From Halioglobus sp. (lineage in GTDB: Bacteria > Pseudomonadota > Gammaproteobacteria > Pseudomonadales > Halieaceae), in the NCBI GenBank assembly GCA_020443345.1, contig JAGRIH010000042.1:1-38888 (forward strand): a stretch of DNA of 38,888 nt, in the 5' to 3' direction. A program made the translations under genes and the position numbers. Below are positions 1 to 8,278 of this stretch, one piece after another. The notes below the pieces were generated by a model. It searched no databases. It had not been told where the DNA came from and saw only the letters and a list, made by a program, of their open reading frames with translations. Position 1 is the stretch's first letter; every line of letters starts with the position of its first letter.

Positions 1-159
1 CTGTCGGACTCAGGATGATTCTACTGCGGCGGCGGGAAATCGGTCTATTTTTCCGCGTATTTTCGTTACATAGGCACCACTATGCGCCTCAAATACGCGA
101 AAAACTATCCTCGATTTCCCGCTCACCTCGTGACGAACTCCTAAGTCCGACAGGCTCCT
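1..159. repeat. Foldback (MITE-like) repeat, copy 1, left end cut by window
   Basis: This is the reverse complement of the repeat at 8277-8441, with only 4 mismatches over the 159 bases present. The first 6 bases of the left terminal repeat fall outside the window. The right terminal repeat is at 140-159 (CCTAAGTCCGACAGGCTCCT) and is the mirror of the left one. The whole element is an imperfect palindrome, so one strand could fold into a long hairpin. It encodes no convincing protein and carries no transposase, so it would depend on an enzyme supplied elsewhere. The family is not one I can name. Confidence 0.85.
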
Positions 160-220
160 GGCACTTTAACTGTATTGCGATGCCGCGCATACTTGGCGCC
201 CAACGCAGAAGGGGGAAGCG

Positions 221-520
221 ATGGAGTCTCTGCTGGAGGAACTGGCGCAGCGCTGGTCGGACATCTTCGCGGCGCTGGCGCGCGGCGACGATGTGCCGAT
301 CGCGCGGCGTCTGCGCACCGAGGGCATGATGGAGGCCGCCGTGCTGGTGTCGGCGGCAACGCGGGAGGAATTGGACGCAGCCATGGATGCGCAGTATACA
401 CAGGTCAATGGCCGCGCCATCGGCGACGAGTTCGACGCCGATTGGCGCGAGTTCTTTCCCTTTCCCCAGATCCCTGCCATGGGGCAGCGGGCACCCGTAT
501 TTCCCAGTACGCGGGATTGA
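221..520 (+). CDS. Small protein of unknown function (99 aa)
   Basis: A strong ribosome binding site (AAGGGGG) precedes the ATG by a normal distance, and codon use is like that of the neighbouring genes. The product is acidic and probably helical, with no signal peptide, no membrane segment and no motif I recognise. It begins 61 bases after foldback repeat copy 1 and ends 29 bases before a DUF4136 lipoprotein gene on the same strand, so the two may be cotranscribed. I do not recognise the family. The spacing and ribosome binding site are the main reasons to call it real. Confidence 0.6.
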   Translation: MESLLEELAQRWSDIFAALARGDDVPIARRLRTEGMMEAAVLVSAATREELDAAMDAQYTQVNGRAIGDEFDADWREFFPFPQIPAMGQRAPVFPSTRD

Positions 521-549
521 ATACATCTCTCACCGATAAGGAAACGACC

Positions 550-1146
550 ATGATCATACGCTTTGCCCCGCCCCTGTTCACCCTGATTGTGCTGGCGCTG
601 GCGGCGGCCTGCAGCAGTTCCTCCAGGCCGCTGGTGGCAGACACCGACTACGACAGCCAGTACGACTTTTCCCGCGTCAGGACAATCGCCATCGCGCCGC
701 TTGACCGCACTACAGCGGAGGCGGTCAGCATCAGTGATATGCAGGTGTCGCGCATCAACCAGGCCCTGGCGCAGGAACTGCAAGCGCGCGGCTATCAGAT
801 GGTGCCCGATGCCGGAGAGGCCGACCTGCTGCTGAGCTGGCACCTGGTGGTGCAGGACAAAACCGATGTGCGCAGCTACAACAGCATGAGCTATTACAAC
901 TGCTGGCGCTGTGGTCCGCCGGTGTCGGATATCAGCGTTTACCGGTACCAGCAGGGTACCTTCATCGTCGATCTGATCGACCCGGTGCGCAACCGCTCGG
1001 TGTGGCGCGCCACCATTCAGTCACGGCTCCATTCCGAGCCGGACCCGGCGCAGTCCGAAGTGCGGCGCACCGAGGCGGCCCGGGCCATTTTCGCGCAGTT
1101 TCCGCCGCGTCCCGCGGATGCCCCTACCGCGGGTCCCGCCACATAA
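550..1146 (+). CDS. DUF4136-family lipoprotein
   Basis: The 198-residue product starts with a lipoprotein signal peptide whose lipobox LAAAC puts the lipidated cysteine at residue 21. After the cleavage site comes DTDYDSQYDFSRVRTIA, typical of the DUF4136 family (envelope lipoproteins of unknown role). The mature protein should sit in the periplasm, anchored to the inner or outer membrane. The ATG at 550 was chosen because it starts the signal peptide; the same frame is open much further upstream, but that part is not protein-like. The 3' end overlaps the convergent acetyltransferase gene by 23 bases. Family assignment is by eye. Confidence 0.8.
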   Translation: MIIRFAPPLFTLIVLALAAACSSSSRPLVADTDYDSQYDFSRVRTIAIAPLDRTTAEAVSISDMQVSRINQALAQELQARGYQMVPDAGEADLLLSWHLVVQDKTDVRSYNSMSYYNCWRCGPPVSDISVYRYQQGTFIVDLIDPVRNRSVWRATIQSRLHSEPDPAQSEVRRTEAARAIFAQFPPRPADAPTAGPAT

Positions 1147-1723
1147 ACCAGACGGTGGGGCCGCGGGCGCTGATGCGCTGCTGGTGGATCACTTCGAAAC
1201 CGTGGCGCTGGTACAGCGGCACGTTCAGCCGGTTGGAGCTTTCCAGGTAGGCGGGCATCTGCTGGTCGTCACAGGCGCGCGTGCCCCGCTCGAGCAGGGC
1301 CGCGCCGATACCCCGGCCCTGGTCCCGCTGGCGACAGCCGATAAACTGCAGGTAGAAATGCTGCTCCCGGGGGTGGTGCCGGGCAAACAGCGCCCCCTGG
1401 CGATGGATGCGCCACAGCGGCACCGGGCCCCGGTGCAGTACCAGCCGGCCCAGCATGGCAATCAGGCCCGGTTGCGCAGGGATCGCCACCGGTTCTCCGG
1501 GCGGCAGCCACAGGGCGGCGCCGCGACCGCGCTGCTCCATGTGGACGATGCCCCGGGGCAGGTAGACATCGCGCACCAGCACCCGGAAGAAGTCGGGATA
1601 CAACTGCGGCCGGGGCATGACCCAATTCAGCACCGGATCCGCGGCAAAACTGTCGCTGAGCGTGGCCACCAGGGTGTCCAGGTCACTGGCACTGCCGTCG
1701 CGAATTTTCGGTTGCTTCTGCAT
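1124..1723 (-). CDS. GNAT-family N-acetyltransferase
   Basis: A 199-residue cytoplasmic protein of the Gcn5-related acetyltransferase fold, which transfers acetyl from acetyl-CoA to an amine. The acetyl-CoA pyrophosphate loop is visible as RDQGRGIGAALLE at about residues 132-144. It is followed by the typical C-terminal block AYLESSNRLNVPLYQRHGF, in which the tyrosine is the usual general acid. The substrate cannot be inferred. The gene diverges from pdxH across a 74-base gap and converges on the DUF4136 lipoprotein gene with a 23-base overlap. Confidence 0.85.
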   Translation of the reverse strand: MQKQPKIRDGSASDLDTLVATLSDSFAADPVLNWVMPRPQLYPDFFRVLVRDVYLPRGIVHMEQRGRGAALWLPPGEPVAIPAQPGLIAMLGRLVLHRGPVPLWRIHRQGALFARHHPREQHFYLQFIGCRQRDQGRGIGAALLERGTRACDDQQMPAYLESSNRLNVPLYQRHGFEVIHQQRISARGPTVWFMWRDPR

Positions 1724-1797
1724 GCGGTTTGGCTTTGCCCCTGTCTGCCCTAGTACACTACTATGCTTACGCCATTACAGCCTAACAGGATTATAGC

Positions 1798-2436
1798 GTG
1801 CGATACGATGAGTTCCGACGGGAATACACTGCCGGCGGACTGTCCCGCGACATGCTCGACCCCAGCCCGCTGGCGCAGTTCGAACGCTGGCTGCAGCAGT
1901 CGGTCGAGGCGGGCCTGCACGATCCCACGGCGATGGTGCTGGCCACCGTCGACGCTTCGGGTATGCCCTGGCAGCGTATCGTGCTGCTCAAGGGCCTGTC
2001 GCACGGCGGCTTCGTGTTTTACACCAATCACGGCAGTAACAAGGCGCGGCATATCGCGGGCGATGCGCGGGCCTCCCTGCTGTTTCCCTGGAACCCGCTG
2101 GACCGGCAGGTGATCGTCGGCGGCAGCGTGGAAAAAATGACCGTGGCCGAGTCGGCCAGCTACTTCGTGACACGCCCGCGCGAGAGCCAGATTGCCGCCT
2201 GGGCGTCGCGCCAGAGCCGCCCGGTGTCCGCCCGCGCGGTGCTGGAGCAAGAGTGGCGGCTGCTGCGCGACAAGTTTGGCAAGGGAGAGATCCCCGTGCC
2301 CGATTTCTGGGGCGGCTATCGGCTGCTGCCGCAGCGCATGGAGTTCTGGCAGGGCGGGGCGCACCGCCTGCACGACCGGTTCCAGTATACGCGTCGCCCG
2401 GATGGCGGTTGGGACATCGGGCAATTACAGCCTTGA
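1798..2436 (+). CDS. pdxH: Pyridoxamine/pyridoxine 5'-phosphate oxidase
   Basis: The 212-residue protein matches PdxH along its length. It oxidises pyridoxine or pyridoxamine 5'-phosphate to pyridoxal 5'-phosphate with FMN and oxygen. Visible family blocks are RREYTAGGL near the N terminus, [42 protein letters not shown] (FMN-binding region), [11 protein letters not shown] and the C-terminal [13 protein letters not shown]. Translation must start at the GTG at 1798: an in-frame stop lies 15 bases upstream and no ATG intervenes. The ribosome binding site AGGA ends 7 bases before it. The lipocalin-like gene follows on the same strand. Confidence 0.95.
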   Translation: MRYDEFRREYTAGGLSRDMLDPSPLAQFERWLQQSVEAGLHDPTAMVLATVDASGMPWQRIVLLKGLSHGGFVFYTNHGSNKARHIAGDARASLLFPWNPLDRQVIVGGSVEKMTVAESASYFVTRPRESQIAAWASRQSRPVSARAVLEQEWRLLRDKFGKGEIPVPDFWGGYRLLPQRMEFWQGGAHRLHDRFQYTRRPDGGWDIGQLQP

Positions 2437-2475
2437 ATGATGGAGCGTTTGAGCAATCGCGGGAGAACACCGGTT

Positions 2476-2958
2476 ATGATCAGCAAAGAAGACCTGCACG
2501 GCGTGTGGCAACTGGAGTCGTGGACCATCGGCTATTCCGATCGGGACGCTTTCACCTACCCCTTCGGCGAGGAGCCGCAGGGACTGCTGCTGTACTCCCC
2601 CGCGGGCTGGATGAGCGCATCCATCAGCGCGGCGCAGCGCGCCGCGCTGCCCGACGGCGTGAGCCTGCGCCAACTGCCGGCCGCCAAGCGGGCCGCCGCT
2701 TTCAGCAGCTACTTTCACTACGCCGGCAGGTACCGCGTTGTCGACGGCGATGTGGTGCACTATGTCACCCAGAGCCTGAACCCCAATTTCGTCGGCACAC
2801 AGCAGTTGCGCCACGCAGAGCTGGACGGCCAGACCCTGGTGCTCAGCGGCAAGGATCAGGTGGGGGAGGTGATACGCTTTCACTCACTGGTATGGCACCG
2901 TATCGATCCGGAGCAAGCTGAGGTGGAGGGGACGCAGGTGGTGATCGAAGACGGTTGA
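2476..2958 (+). CDS. Lipocalin-like domain protein
   Basis: A 160-residue protein resembling the bacterial lipocalin-like family, a small beta-barrel. It opens directly with the family's usual start, ISKEDLHGVWQLESW, followed by PFGEEPQGLLLYSPAGWMSA and a C-terminal region rich in beta strands. No signal peptide is present, so it is probably cytoplasmic. Ligand and role are unknown. I prefer the ATG at 2476, which has GGGAG upstream and matches the domain start. Another ATG at 2437 directly abuts the pdxH stop codon and would add 13 residues. It probably shares a transcript with pdxH. Confidence 0.75.
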   Translation: MISKEDLHGVWQLESWTIGYSDRDAFTYPFGEEPQGLLLYSPAGWMSASISAAQRAALPDGVSLRQLPAAKRAAAFSSYFHYAGRYRVVDGDVVHYVTQSLNPNFVGTQQLRHAELDGQTLVLSGKDQVGEVIRFHSLVWHRIDPEQAEVEGTQVVIEDG

Positions 2959-2988
2959 GGCCGCCGCTGCGCTGCTGTTGTATGCCGA

Positions 2989-4275
2989 TCAGCGCGCCCG
3001 GCGCTGGCTGAAATAACGCGGCTCCAGGTCGATGCCCAGCAGGGTCCGGCGGATCATGTCCAGGCCGGCCGCGGCGATCATGGTCTGGAACAGGCTGCGT
3101 TCCACTGGCCAGCACAGGCAGCGGGTGCGGATGTCGCCCCGTGCGCCCCAGGCCAGCCACACCGTACCCACCGGTTTTTGTGGCGTGCCCCCGCCGGGGC
3201 CGGCGACGCCCGATACGGCGATGGCGTAGTCGGCGGCACTGCGCTGCAGGGCGCCGGCGGCCATTTCCCGCACCACCTCCTCGCTCACCGCCCCGTGGGC
3301 CGCCAGCGTCGCCTTACTGACCCCCAGTACGGTGTGTTTGACGGCGTCGGCGTAGGTGACGAAACCGGCGTGAAAGGCATCGGAGGCCCCCGCCACGCGG
3401 GTCAGCATGGAGGCGATCAGTCCCCCCGTACAGGATTCTGCCGTGACCAGGGTGGCGCCGCGCTCGCGCAGCAGTTCCAGTACCCGCGCGGCCAGCCCGG
3501 TATCGCCATCGCCGATGATATGATCTCCCAGTAACTGCTCCAGTTGCTGCCGGCAGCGCTGCAGTGTGTCGTGGTGGTCGGCGCTATCCACGGTCAGCTT
3601 GATCTCCATCTGCGGCGCCCCGGCGCGGAAGCCCAGCGCCACCTCGCGCGGCCAGTCCGGGTAGGCGTCGTCGATCAACTGCTGGGCAGTGGATTCGCCC
3701 AGCCCGAAGGTCTGCAGGCGCAGGATGCGGCGCTGTGGCGGGCGCGGCAGCTGCCCGGCCAGGCTGGCCACGATGCCGTCGAGCATGGCGCGCAGTTCGC
3801 CCGGCACGCCGGGGGTGCAGATCACCCGGCAGCGGCCGACCCTCAGCTCAAAACCCACTGCGCTGCCGATGGGGTTCTCGATGATCGCGGCGCCCGCCGG
3901 CAGCATGGCCTGTCTCATGTTGGCGCTGTTGAGCGGCAGGTTGCGGCCCGCGCACCACCGGCGCAGGTGCGCCACCGCCTCGGGGTGTTCGCACACCGCC
4001 ACGCCGGCGGCGGCGGCCAGCACGTCGGCGGTGAGATCATCCACCGTGGGCCCCAGCCCGCCGTTGATGATCACCACGTCCGCCGTGGCCGTCATGGCCG
4101 CCAGCTCGCCGGTGAGCAGCTCCAGATCATCGCCCAGCACCACCTTGCGCTGCACCCCGACGGCGATTTCGGCCAGGCGCCGCGCGATGAGGGCGGAGTT
4201 GGAATCCACCGTATCGCCACTCATGAGTTCGCTGCCGGTGAGCAGCAGCTGCACCTGGGGATCGCGCTCGGTCAT
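2989..4275 (-). CDS. cinA: CinA-family protein: molybdopterin-binding-like plus NMN amidohydrolase-like domains
   Basis: The 428-residue product has the full two-domain CinA architecture. The N-terminal MoaB/Mog-like domain shows LTGSELMSGDTVDSNS and NGGLGPTVDDLTADVLA. The C-terminal PncC-type domain starts near residue 265 and shows TLVTAESCTGGLIAS, FVTYADAVKHTVLGV and AVSGVAGPGGGTPQKPVGTVW. PncC domains deamidate nicotinamide mononucleotide for pyridine-nucleotide recycling; the N-terminal domain is linked to ADP-ribose pyrophosphatase activity in some homologues. The start at 4275 follows GAGAACAGG and fits the family start. An ATG at 4362 overlaps the stop of the upstream DUF924 gene (TGATG) and would add 29 residues. 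The two genes are likely cotranscribed. Confidence 0.9.
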   Translation of the reverse strand: MTERDPQVQLLLTGSELMSGDTVDSNSALIARRLAEIAVGVQRKVVLGDDLELLTGELAAMTATADVVIINGGLGPTVDDLTADVLAAAAGVAVCEHPEAVAHLRRWCAGRNLPLNSANMRQAMLPAGAAIIENPIGSAVGFELRVGRCRVICTPGVPGELRAMLDGIVASLAGQLPRPPQRRILRLQTFGLGESTAQQLIDDAYPDWPREVALGFRAGAPQMEIKLTVDSADHHDTLQRCRQQLEQLLGDHIIGDGDTGLAARVLELLRERGATLVTAESCTGGLIASMLTRVAGASDAFHAGFVTYADAVKHTVLGVSKATLAAHGAVSEEVVREMAAGALQRSAADYAIAVSGVAGPGGGTPQKPVGTVWLAWGARGDIRTRCLCWPVERSLFQTMIAAAGLDMIRRTLLGIDLEPRYFSQRRAR

Positions 4276-4361
4276 CGCGGCCGCCTGTTCTCGTTGGAAG
4301 ACGCAAGCATAGCGCCATTGGTTTTGCCGGTGCAATTGCGCGGGCCGCGCCCAGGGCCGCA

Positions 4362-4952
4362 TCAGAAGCCGCCGTGCTGTTGCAAATGCGCCAGCTCCGC
4401 TGCGCTGGAGGTGCGCCCCAGAATGGCGTTGCGGTGGGGAAAGCGACCGAATGTGGCGATGATATCGCGATGGGCCACCGCGTAGCGGGTAAAGTTCGCG
4501 ATCAGTTCATCTCCGGTCACTGCGGCGAGCGCCTCGAACAGCGCGACGCACTCGTGTTGTGTGGCCAGGTCCTCGCAGTGCTCCAGGGGCATGTACAGGA
4601 ACGCCTGGTGAATGGCGGGCAGTCGCCGGTAGCGCCCGGACGTGACGGCCTCTCGCGCCAGGCTCAACGCCCGCGCGTCGCCGGCGAAGGCGCGGGCCGT
4701 GCCGCGGTGGATATTGCGCGTGAACTGGTCCAGCAGCAGAATCAGCGCCACCAGGCCGTCGTCCGCCTGCTCCCAGTCCTGCAAGTCTCCCGCCACGGCG
4801 GCTGCGACCAGTTTCCCGAAACGCTCGCGGCAGTCCCGGTCGGTCTGTGCGCTGGCTTTGAACCACAGCGCGTGGCGCTGCGGCGCGGCCAGGCCCCGCT
4901 CATCCAGCTCCCCAAACCAGTAGGCGTGAATGTCTGCGATGGTGGTGGTCAT
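4362..4952 (-). CDS. DUF924-family protein
   Basis: A 196-residue, all-helical protein of the DUF924 family. Diagnostic blocks are the N-terminal YWFGELDERG, then LWFKAS, LILLLDQFTRNIHRGTARAF, FLYMPLEHCEDLATQ and FGRFPHRNAILGR. The family has a TPR-like fold and no established reaction. The start at 4952 is preceded by GGGAGAGG at good spacing and matches the usual family N terminus; the frame stays open about 19 codons further upstream. It lies directly upstream of cinA on the same strand and is divergent from parA. Confidence 0.88.
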   Translation of the reverse strand: MTTTIADIHAYWFGELDERGLAAPQRHALWFKASAQTDRDCRERFGKLVAAAVAGDLQDWEQADDGLVALILLLDQFTRNIHRGTARAFAGDARALSLAREAVTSGRYRRLPAIHQAFLYMPLEHCEDLATQHECVALFEALAAVTGDELIANFTRYAVAHRDIIATFGRFPHRNAILGRTSSAAELAHLQQHGGF

Positions 4953-5094
4953 CCCGGCTACCTCTCCCGGCGTGGCACACGTGCCGGATGCCATGGATTT
5001 GTCATGCAACGGCCCCCTGTGTAGTTAGTAGTAGCCACTTCCCCCCGTGCCGTCCAGTGCCGGCTTGCCACAGCGGCGTTTTTTCGCCGTGCGG

Positions 5095-5124
5095 CTTACA
5101 TTGCGCCGCGCTATTGATTACAAT
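5095..5124 (+). promoter_or_regulatory. Candidate sigma-70 promoter for parA
   Basis: CTTACA (4 of 6 to the -35 consensus) is followed after 18 bases by TACAAT (5 of 6 to the -10 consensus), 44 bases upstream of the parA start codon. A hairpin with a 5-bp CGGCG/CGCCG core and a T6 loop lies just upstream, at about 5074-5089. Promoter call by eye only. Confidence 0.4.
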
Positions 5125-5168
5125 TTAACCTCCCTTTCAGGTCCTCTCCCAGGGTGGTTCGAGCAGCT

Positions 5169-5969
5169 ATGAAACGCGTTGTATTCAATCAAAAAGGCGG
5201 GGTCGGCAAGACCAGTATCACCTGTAACCTGGCGGCGATCGGCGCGGCCATGGGCTACCGCACGCTGGTGATAGATCTGGATGTACAGGGCAATACCACC
5301 CACTACCTGGTGGGTGAAATCGACGCCGAGGCCTTTCCCGCCGAGGCCCAGGGCGTGGCGGGTCTGTTCAAGCAGACGGTGGGTTCGCGCAGCATGAGCC
5401 GGAACCCGGACTCCTTCGTATGGGAGACGCCCTACGAGAACCTGTATCTGATGCCCTCCAGCCCGGTGCTCTCGACCATGGAGAAAGAGCTGGAGTCGCG
5501 CTACAAGATCTACAAGCTGCGCGACGCCCTGGAAAAGCTGGACGGGGAATACGATCGCATCTACATCGACACGCCGCCCAATTTCAATTTCTATTCCAAA
5601 TCGGCGCTGATCGCCGCCGATTCGGTGCTGGTGCCCTTCGACTGCGACAGCTTTGCGCGGCAGAGCCTGTACTCGCTCATGGACAATGTTGCGGAGCTGC
5701 GCGAGGACCACAACCCGGACCTGGATGTCGAGGGCATCGTGATCAACCAGTTCAACGCCCAGGCGCGCCTGCCGGGTGAGCTGGTGGCCGAGCTGCAGGA
5801 GGAAGGCTACCCGGTATTTACCACCTATCTCAGCACCTCGGTGAAGATGAAGGAATCGCATCGCGAGCACCGGCCGCTGATCGATATGGCGCCCAGCCAC
5901 AAACTGACCGGTCAGTTTCTGGACCTGCACGCGGAACTGGAAAAGACCGCCGCGCGAGCGGCGGCCTAG
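5169..5969 (+). CDS. Orphan ParA/MinD-family ATPase
   Basis: The 266-residue protein has the deviant Walker A motif KGGVGKT at residues 9-15 with the signature lysine K9. Walker A' is LVIDLDVQGN at residues 33-42, and Walker B is IYIDTPP with D134. These P-loop ATPases dimerise on ATP, often bind DNA non-specifically and position plasmids, chromosomes or protein complexes. No parB or partner gene is adjacent, so the cargo is unknown. ATG 5169 was chosen because the ATPase fold starts there. A perfect 7-bp GC stem with a GCGA loop covers the last codons (5947-5964) but has no T tract, so I do not call it a terminator. Confidence 0.85.
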   Translation: MKRVVFNQKGGVGKTSITCNLAAIGAAMGYRTLVIDLDVQGNTTHYLVGEIDAEAFPAEAQGVAGLFKQTVGSRSMSRNPDSFVWETPYENLYLMPSSPVLSTMEKELESRYKIYKLRDALEKLDGEYDRIYIDTPPNFNFYSKSALIAADSVLVPFDCDSFARQSLYSLMDNVAELREDHNPDLDVEGIVINQFNAQARLPGELVAELQEEGYPVFTTYLSTSVKMKESHREHRPLIDMAPSHKLTGQFLDLHAELEKTAARAAA

Positions 5970-5986
5970 GCGCTGGCCGCGCCAGA

Positions 5987-6009
5987 ATAACCATATAAAA
6001 CTTAGTTAT
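5987..6009. promoter_or_regulatory. Inverted repeat ATAAC-N13-GTTAT upstream of cysH
   Basis: ATAAC at 5987-5991 and GTTAT at 6005-6009 form a dyad in the AT-rich 100-base gap between parA and cysH. It could be an operator for a LysR-type sulfur regulator such as CysB, which is known to control cysH in gammaproteobacteria. The link to CysB is inference from position only. Confidence 0.3.
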
Positions 6010-6069
6010 TTGTCAGTGGCTTTTTAGTTCTATAAAGTTTGCTCTCTTACGTGGGCAATCGCGCGGAAC

Positions 6070-6705
6070 GTGCAGGTTTTGGAACTCGATCTCGACAGTG
6101 TCAACGCTTCCCTGCGCGACGCCAGCGCACCGGACATCGTGCGGTGGGCGCTGGGCCTGGAGCGCAGGACGATAGCCACGACCAGCATGGGGCGCAATGC
6201 CGCGGTGATGCTGCATCTGGTCAGCGAGATAGACCGCGCCCTGCCCACTGTCTGGGTGGATACCGGTTACAACCTGCGCGATACCTATGTCGTCGCCGAG
6301 CGCCTGATTCGGGATCTGCAGGTCAATATCCACGTGTACTCGCCGCAGATGACTTCGGAGCGGCGCAACGCCATCATGGGCGGGATCCCCACGCTGGAGG
6401 AAGAGGAGCGCCACCGGGAGTTTACCCGCCAGGTAAAACTGGAACCCTTTGCCCGGGCGCTGCAGGCGTTCCAGCCGGAGGTCTGGCTCACCGGCATTCG
6501 CCGGGAGGAGACCGAGTATCGCCAGAGCCTGGATATTGTGTCGGTGGACCACCGCGGCATCGTCAAGGTCGCACCGCTGTTCTACTGGCCGCAAGAGGCG
6601 ATGGAGGCGTACATGGAGCGCTTCCAGCTACCCACCTGCCGGCATTATTTCGATCCCACCAAGGTCAACGATGGCCGCGAATGCGGGTTGCACACGGCCG
6701 CCTGA
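6070..6705 (+). CDS. cysH: Phosphoadenosine phosphosulfate (PAPS) reductase family protein
   Basis: The 211-residue product reduces activated sulfate to sulfite in assimilation. Blocks of the CysH family are TTSMGRNAAVMLHL (the PP-loop position), PTVWVDTGYNLRDTY, WLTGIRREETEYRQ, RGIVKVAPLFYW and the C-terminal catalytic ECGLH with C205. The cysteine pairs that bind the iron-sulfur cluster in APS reductases are absent, which points to the thioredoxin-dependent PAPS type. At 211 residues it is shorter than the E. coli enzyme (about 244). The GTG at 6070 is the best start I can see, though its ribosome binding site is weak. No other cys genes are nearby. Confidence 0.85.
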   Translation: MQVLELDLDSVNASLRDASAPDIVRWALGLERRTIATTSMGRNAAVMLHLVSEIDRALPTVWVDTGYNLRDTYVVAERLIRDLQVNIHVYSPQMTSERRNAIMGGIPTLEEEERHREFTRQVKLEPFARALQAFQPEVWLTGIRREETEYRQSLDIVSVDHRGIVKVAPLFYWPQEAMEAYMERFQLPTCRHYFDPTKVNDGRECGLHTAA

Positions 6706-6758
6706 ACGCCGCGGCCGCGCGGCACTTCGCCGCCGGCGGTGGGCGCCGCTGCGGGAAT

Positions 6759-6890
6759 TTACCCCACCACCAGGTACAGTACCAGTGCCATGACCAGGGC
6801 AAAGGCGAGAAAGCCCCCGATGATGGCTCCCAGACGGCGCAGGGTGCGGCGGTCTTCATCGGTCTGTTGCTGCGTCAGGTGCTGCGTCAT
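6759..6890 (-). CDS. Small single-pass membrane protein (43 aa)
   Basis: This short frame reads MTQHLTQQQTDEDRRTLRRL at residues 1-20, then a hydrophobic segment at about 21-42 (starting GAIIGGFLAFAL and ending YLVVG). A charged N terminus with arginines just before the membrane segment suggests the N terminus is cytoplasmic. A ribosome binding site GGAG lies about 8 bases before the ATG. It is convergent with cysH and divergent from the transglutaminase-like lipoprotein gene. I do not recognise a named family. The coding call rests on the ribosome binding site, the clean charged-then-hydrophobic pattern and the in-frame stop right after the membrane segment. Confidence 0.65.
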   Translation of the reverse strand: MTQHLTQQQTDEDRRTLRRLGAIIGGFLAFALVMALVLYLVVG

Positions 6891-7045
6891 GGCAGTGCTC
6901 CGGGTAGTGCGGTGTGTGTTCGGCAGTAGGACAGCGTCGCCAGGTGCACAGAATCACCCAAGCAGTGTAGCTGCACATTGACCTGAATCAACCCCGGCGC
7001 GGCCCGCCACCCGCTGCGCTATACTGTGCACAGCGGGGTAACGCG

Positions 7046-8278
7046 ATGAGACACAGTGCCGCAGTCCGCAGCGCAACGCACCGCCCGCCGCAACTCTGGC
7101 GGCGGGCCGGATACGGTATGGCGGGCGCGCTGTGCGCCCTTCTGCTGCAGGCCTGCGCGGGTCTGGCACCGGCCGGCCGCTCGGTCGGGGAACTGCCGCC
7201 GCTGCAGCTGCCCGATCGCACCCTGGCGGTGGCCGCGGTCGCCTCGCTGGCGCCCACCCCCGACCTGCTCGCCACGAATCAGTCGATGCGCGCCTTTGTC
7301 CAGCGCTACACCGGCGGTGTGCGCAGCTCCCGGCAGCGGCTCATGCTGCTGCACAGCGCGCTGATCGGCGGCGGTTTGCTGGACCTGCAGTACGATTCCA
7401 CGGCCGATGGCACGGCGCGCGAGGTGTTCCGGCGCGGCACCGCCAACTGCCTGTCCTACGCCAGCCTGTTCGTGGCGCTGGCGCGCGAGGCGGGGCTGGA
7501 TGCCTCCTATCAGTGGCTGGAAATGCGCCCCCAGTGGTCGCGCAGCGGCGAGCGGGTGATGCTGCGCCTGCATGTCAATGTCGCCGTGAAAGTGGGTAGT
7601 GGCAGGCGCTACGTGGTGGATCTGGATCCCCTGCCCAGCCGCGCTGTGTCCGGCTCCCGAATGATCTCCGACCGCGACGCGCAGGCGCTTTACCACAATA
7701 ATCTCGCCATGCAGGCGCTGGCCGGCGAGGATCTGGCGACCGCCTGGCCGCACGCCGTGCGCGCCCTGCAACTCAGTTCGCGCCTGCCCTACCTGTGGCT
7801 CAATCTGGGGGCCATCTACCGCCTGGCGGGCCAGCACCGGGTGGCGGAAAGTCTGTACCTCTACGCGCTGCAACTGGACCCGTGGGACCGCTCTGCGATG
7901 AACAACCTGGTGGTACTGTACACCCTGGAGGGCCGCGAGGCGGACCGCCGTTACTGGGAGGCGCGCGTCGAGCACTATCGCGATGCGAACCCCTATTATC
8001 ACGCCTGGCTGGGCGATATGGCGGGTGAGCAGGGCGACTGGCGCGCCGCTCTGCGGCACTACCGCGATGCCCTGCAGCGCCTGCCCGGCGACAGCGACCT
8101 GCTGTACAGCACTGGCCTGATACACTACCGGCTGGACGACCTGGCTGCGGCAGCCTCTTACATCAGGCGCGCCATGGAGGCGGCGACGCTGCGCTCCGAA
8201 GTCGACACGTACCGGCTGCAGTTGCAGGCGCTGCGCCGCGGCCAACTGGCCGCTGTCGAAAACCGTGCGCAGCGCTAG
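7046..8278 (+). CDS. Lipoprotein with transglutaminase-like domain and TPR repeats
   Basis: The 410-residue protein has a lipoprotein signal ending in LLQAC with C37 as the lipidated cysteine. A transglutaminase/papain-like core follows, with catalytic C135 (GTANCLSYASLFVALA), H176 (LRLHVNVAV) and D192 (YVVDLDP) all in place. From about residue 215 to the end are tetratricopeptide-type helical repeats, for example WLNLGAIYRLAGQHRVAESL. It is likely an envelope-anchored protease-like or scaffold protein; the substrate is unknown. The stop codon TAG straddles the left boundary of foldback repeat copy 2: the T belongs to the gene and the AG to the repeat. The original C terminus may therefore have been cut or altered. 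Confidence 0.8.
   Translation: MRHSAAVRSATHRPPQLWRRAGYGMAGALCALLLQACAGLAPAGRSVGELPPLQLPDRTLAVAAVASLAPTPDLLATNQSMRAFVQRYTGGVRSSRQRLMLLHSALIGGGLLDLQYDSTADGTAREVFRRGTANCLSYASLFVALAREAGLDASYQWLEMRPQWSRSGERVMLRLHVNVAVKVGSGRRYVVDLDPLPSRAVSGSRMISDRDAQALYHNNLAMQALAGEDLATAWPHAVRALQLSSRLPYLWLNLGAIYRLAGQHRVAESLYLYALQLDPWDRSAMNNLVVLYTLEGREADRRYWEARVEHYRDANPYYHAWLGDMAGEQGDWRAALRHYRDALQRLPGDSDLLYSTGLIHYRLDDLAAAASYIRRAMEAATLRSEVDTYRLQLQALRRGQLAAVENRAQR

Noticed and set aside
160-186. Sigma-54-like TGGCAC...TTGCG after repeat copy 1
   Set aside because: The spacing between the GG and GC elements is about 5 bases too long.
15-329. Open frames running through the foldback repeat (copies 1 and 2)
   Set aside because: They only share the repeat's own sequence, have no ribosome binding site and run on into unrelated frames of neighbouring genes.
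5074-5090. Hairpin with T6 loop upstream of parA as a terminator
   Set aside because: The T run is in the loop, not after the stem, and both flanking genes point away from it.
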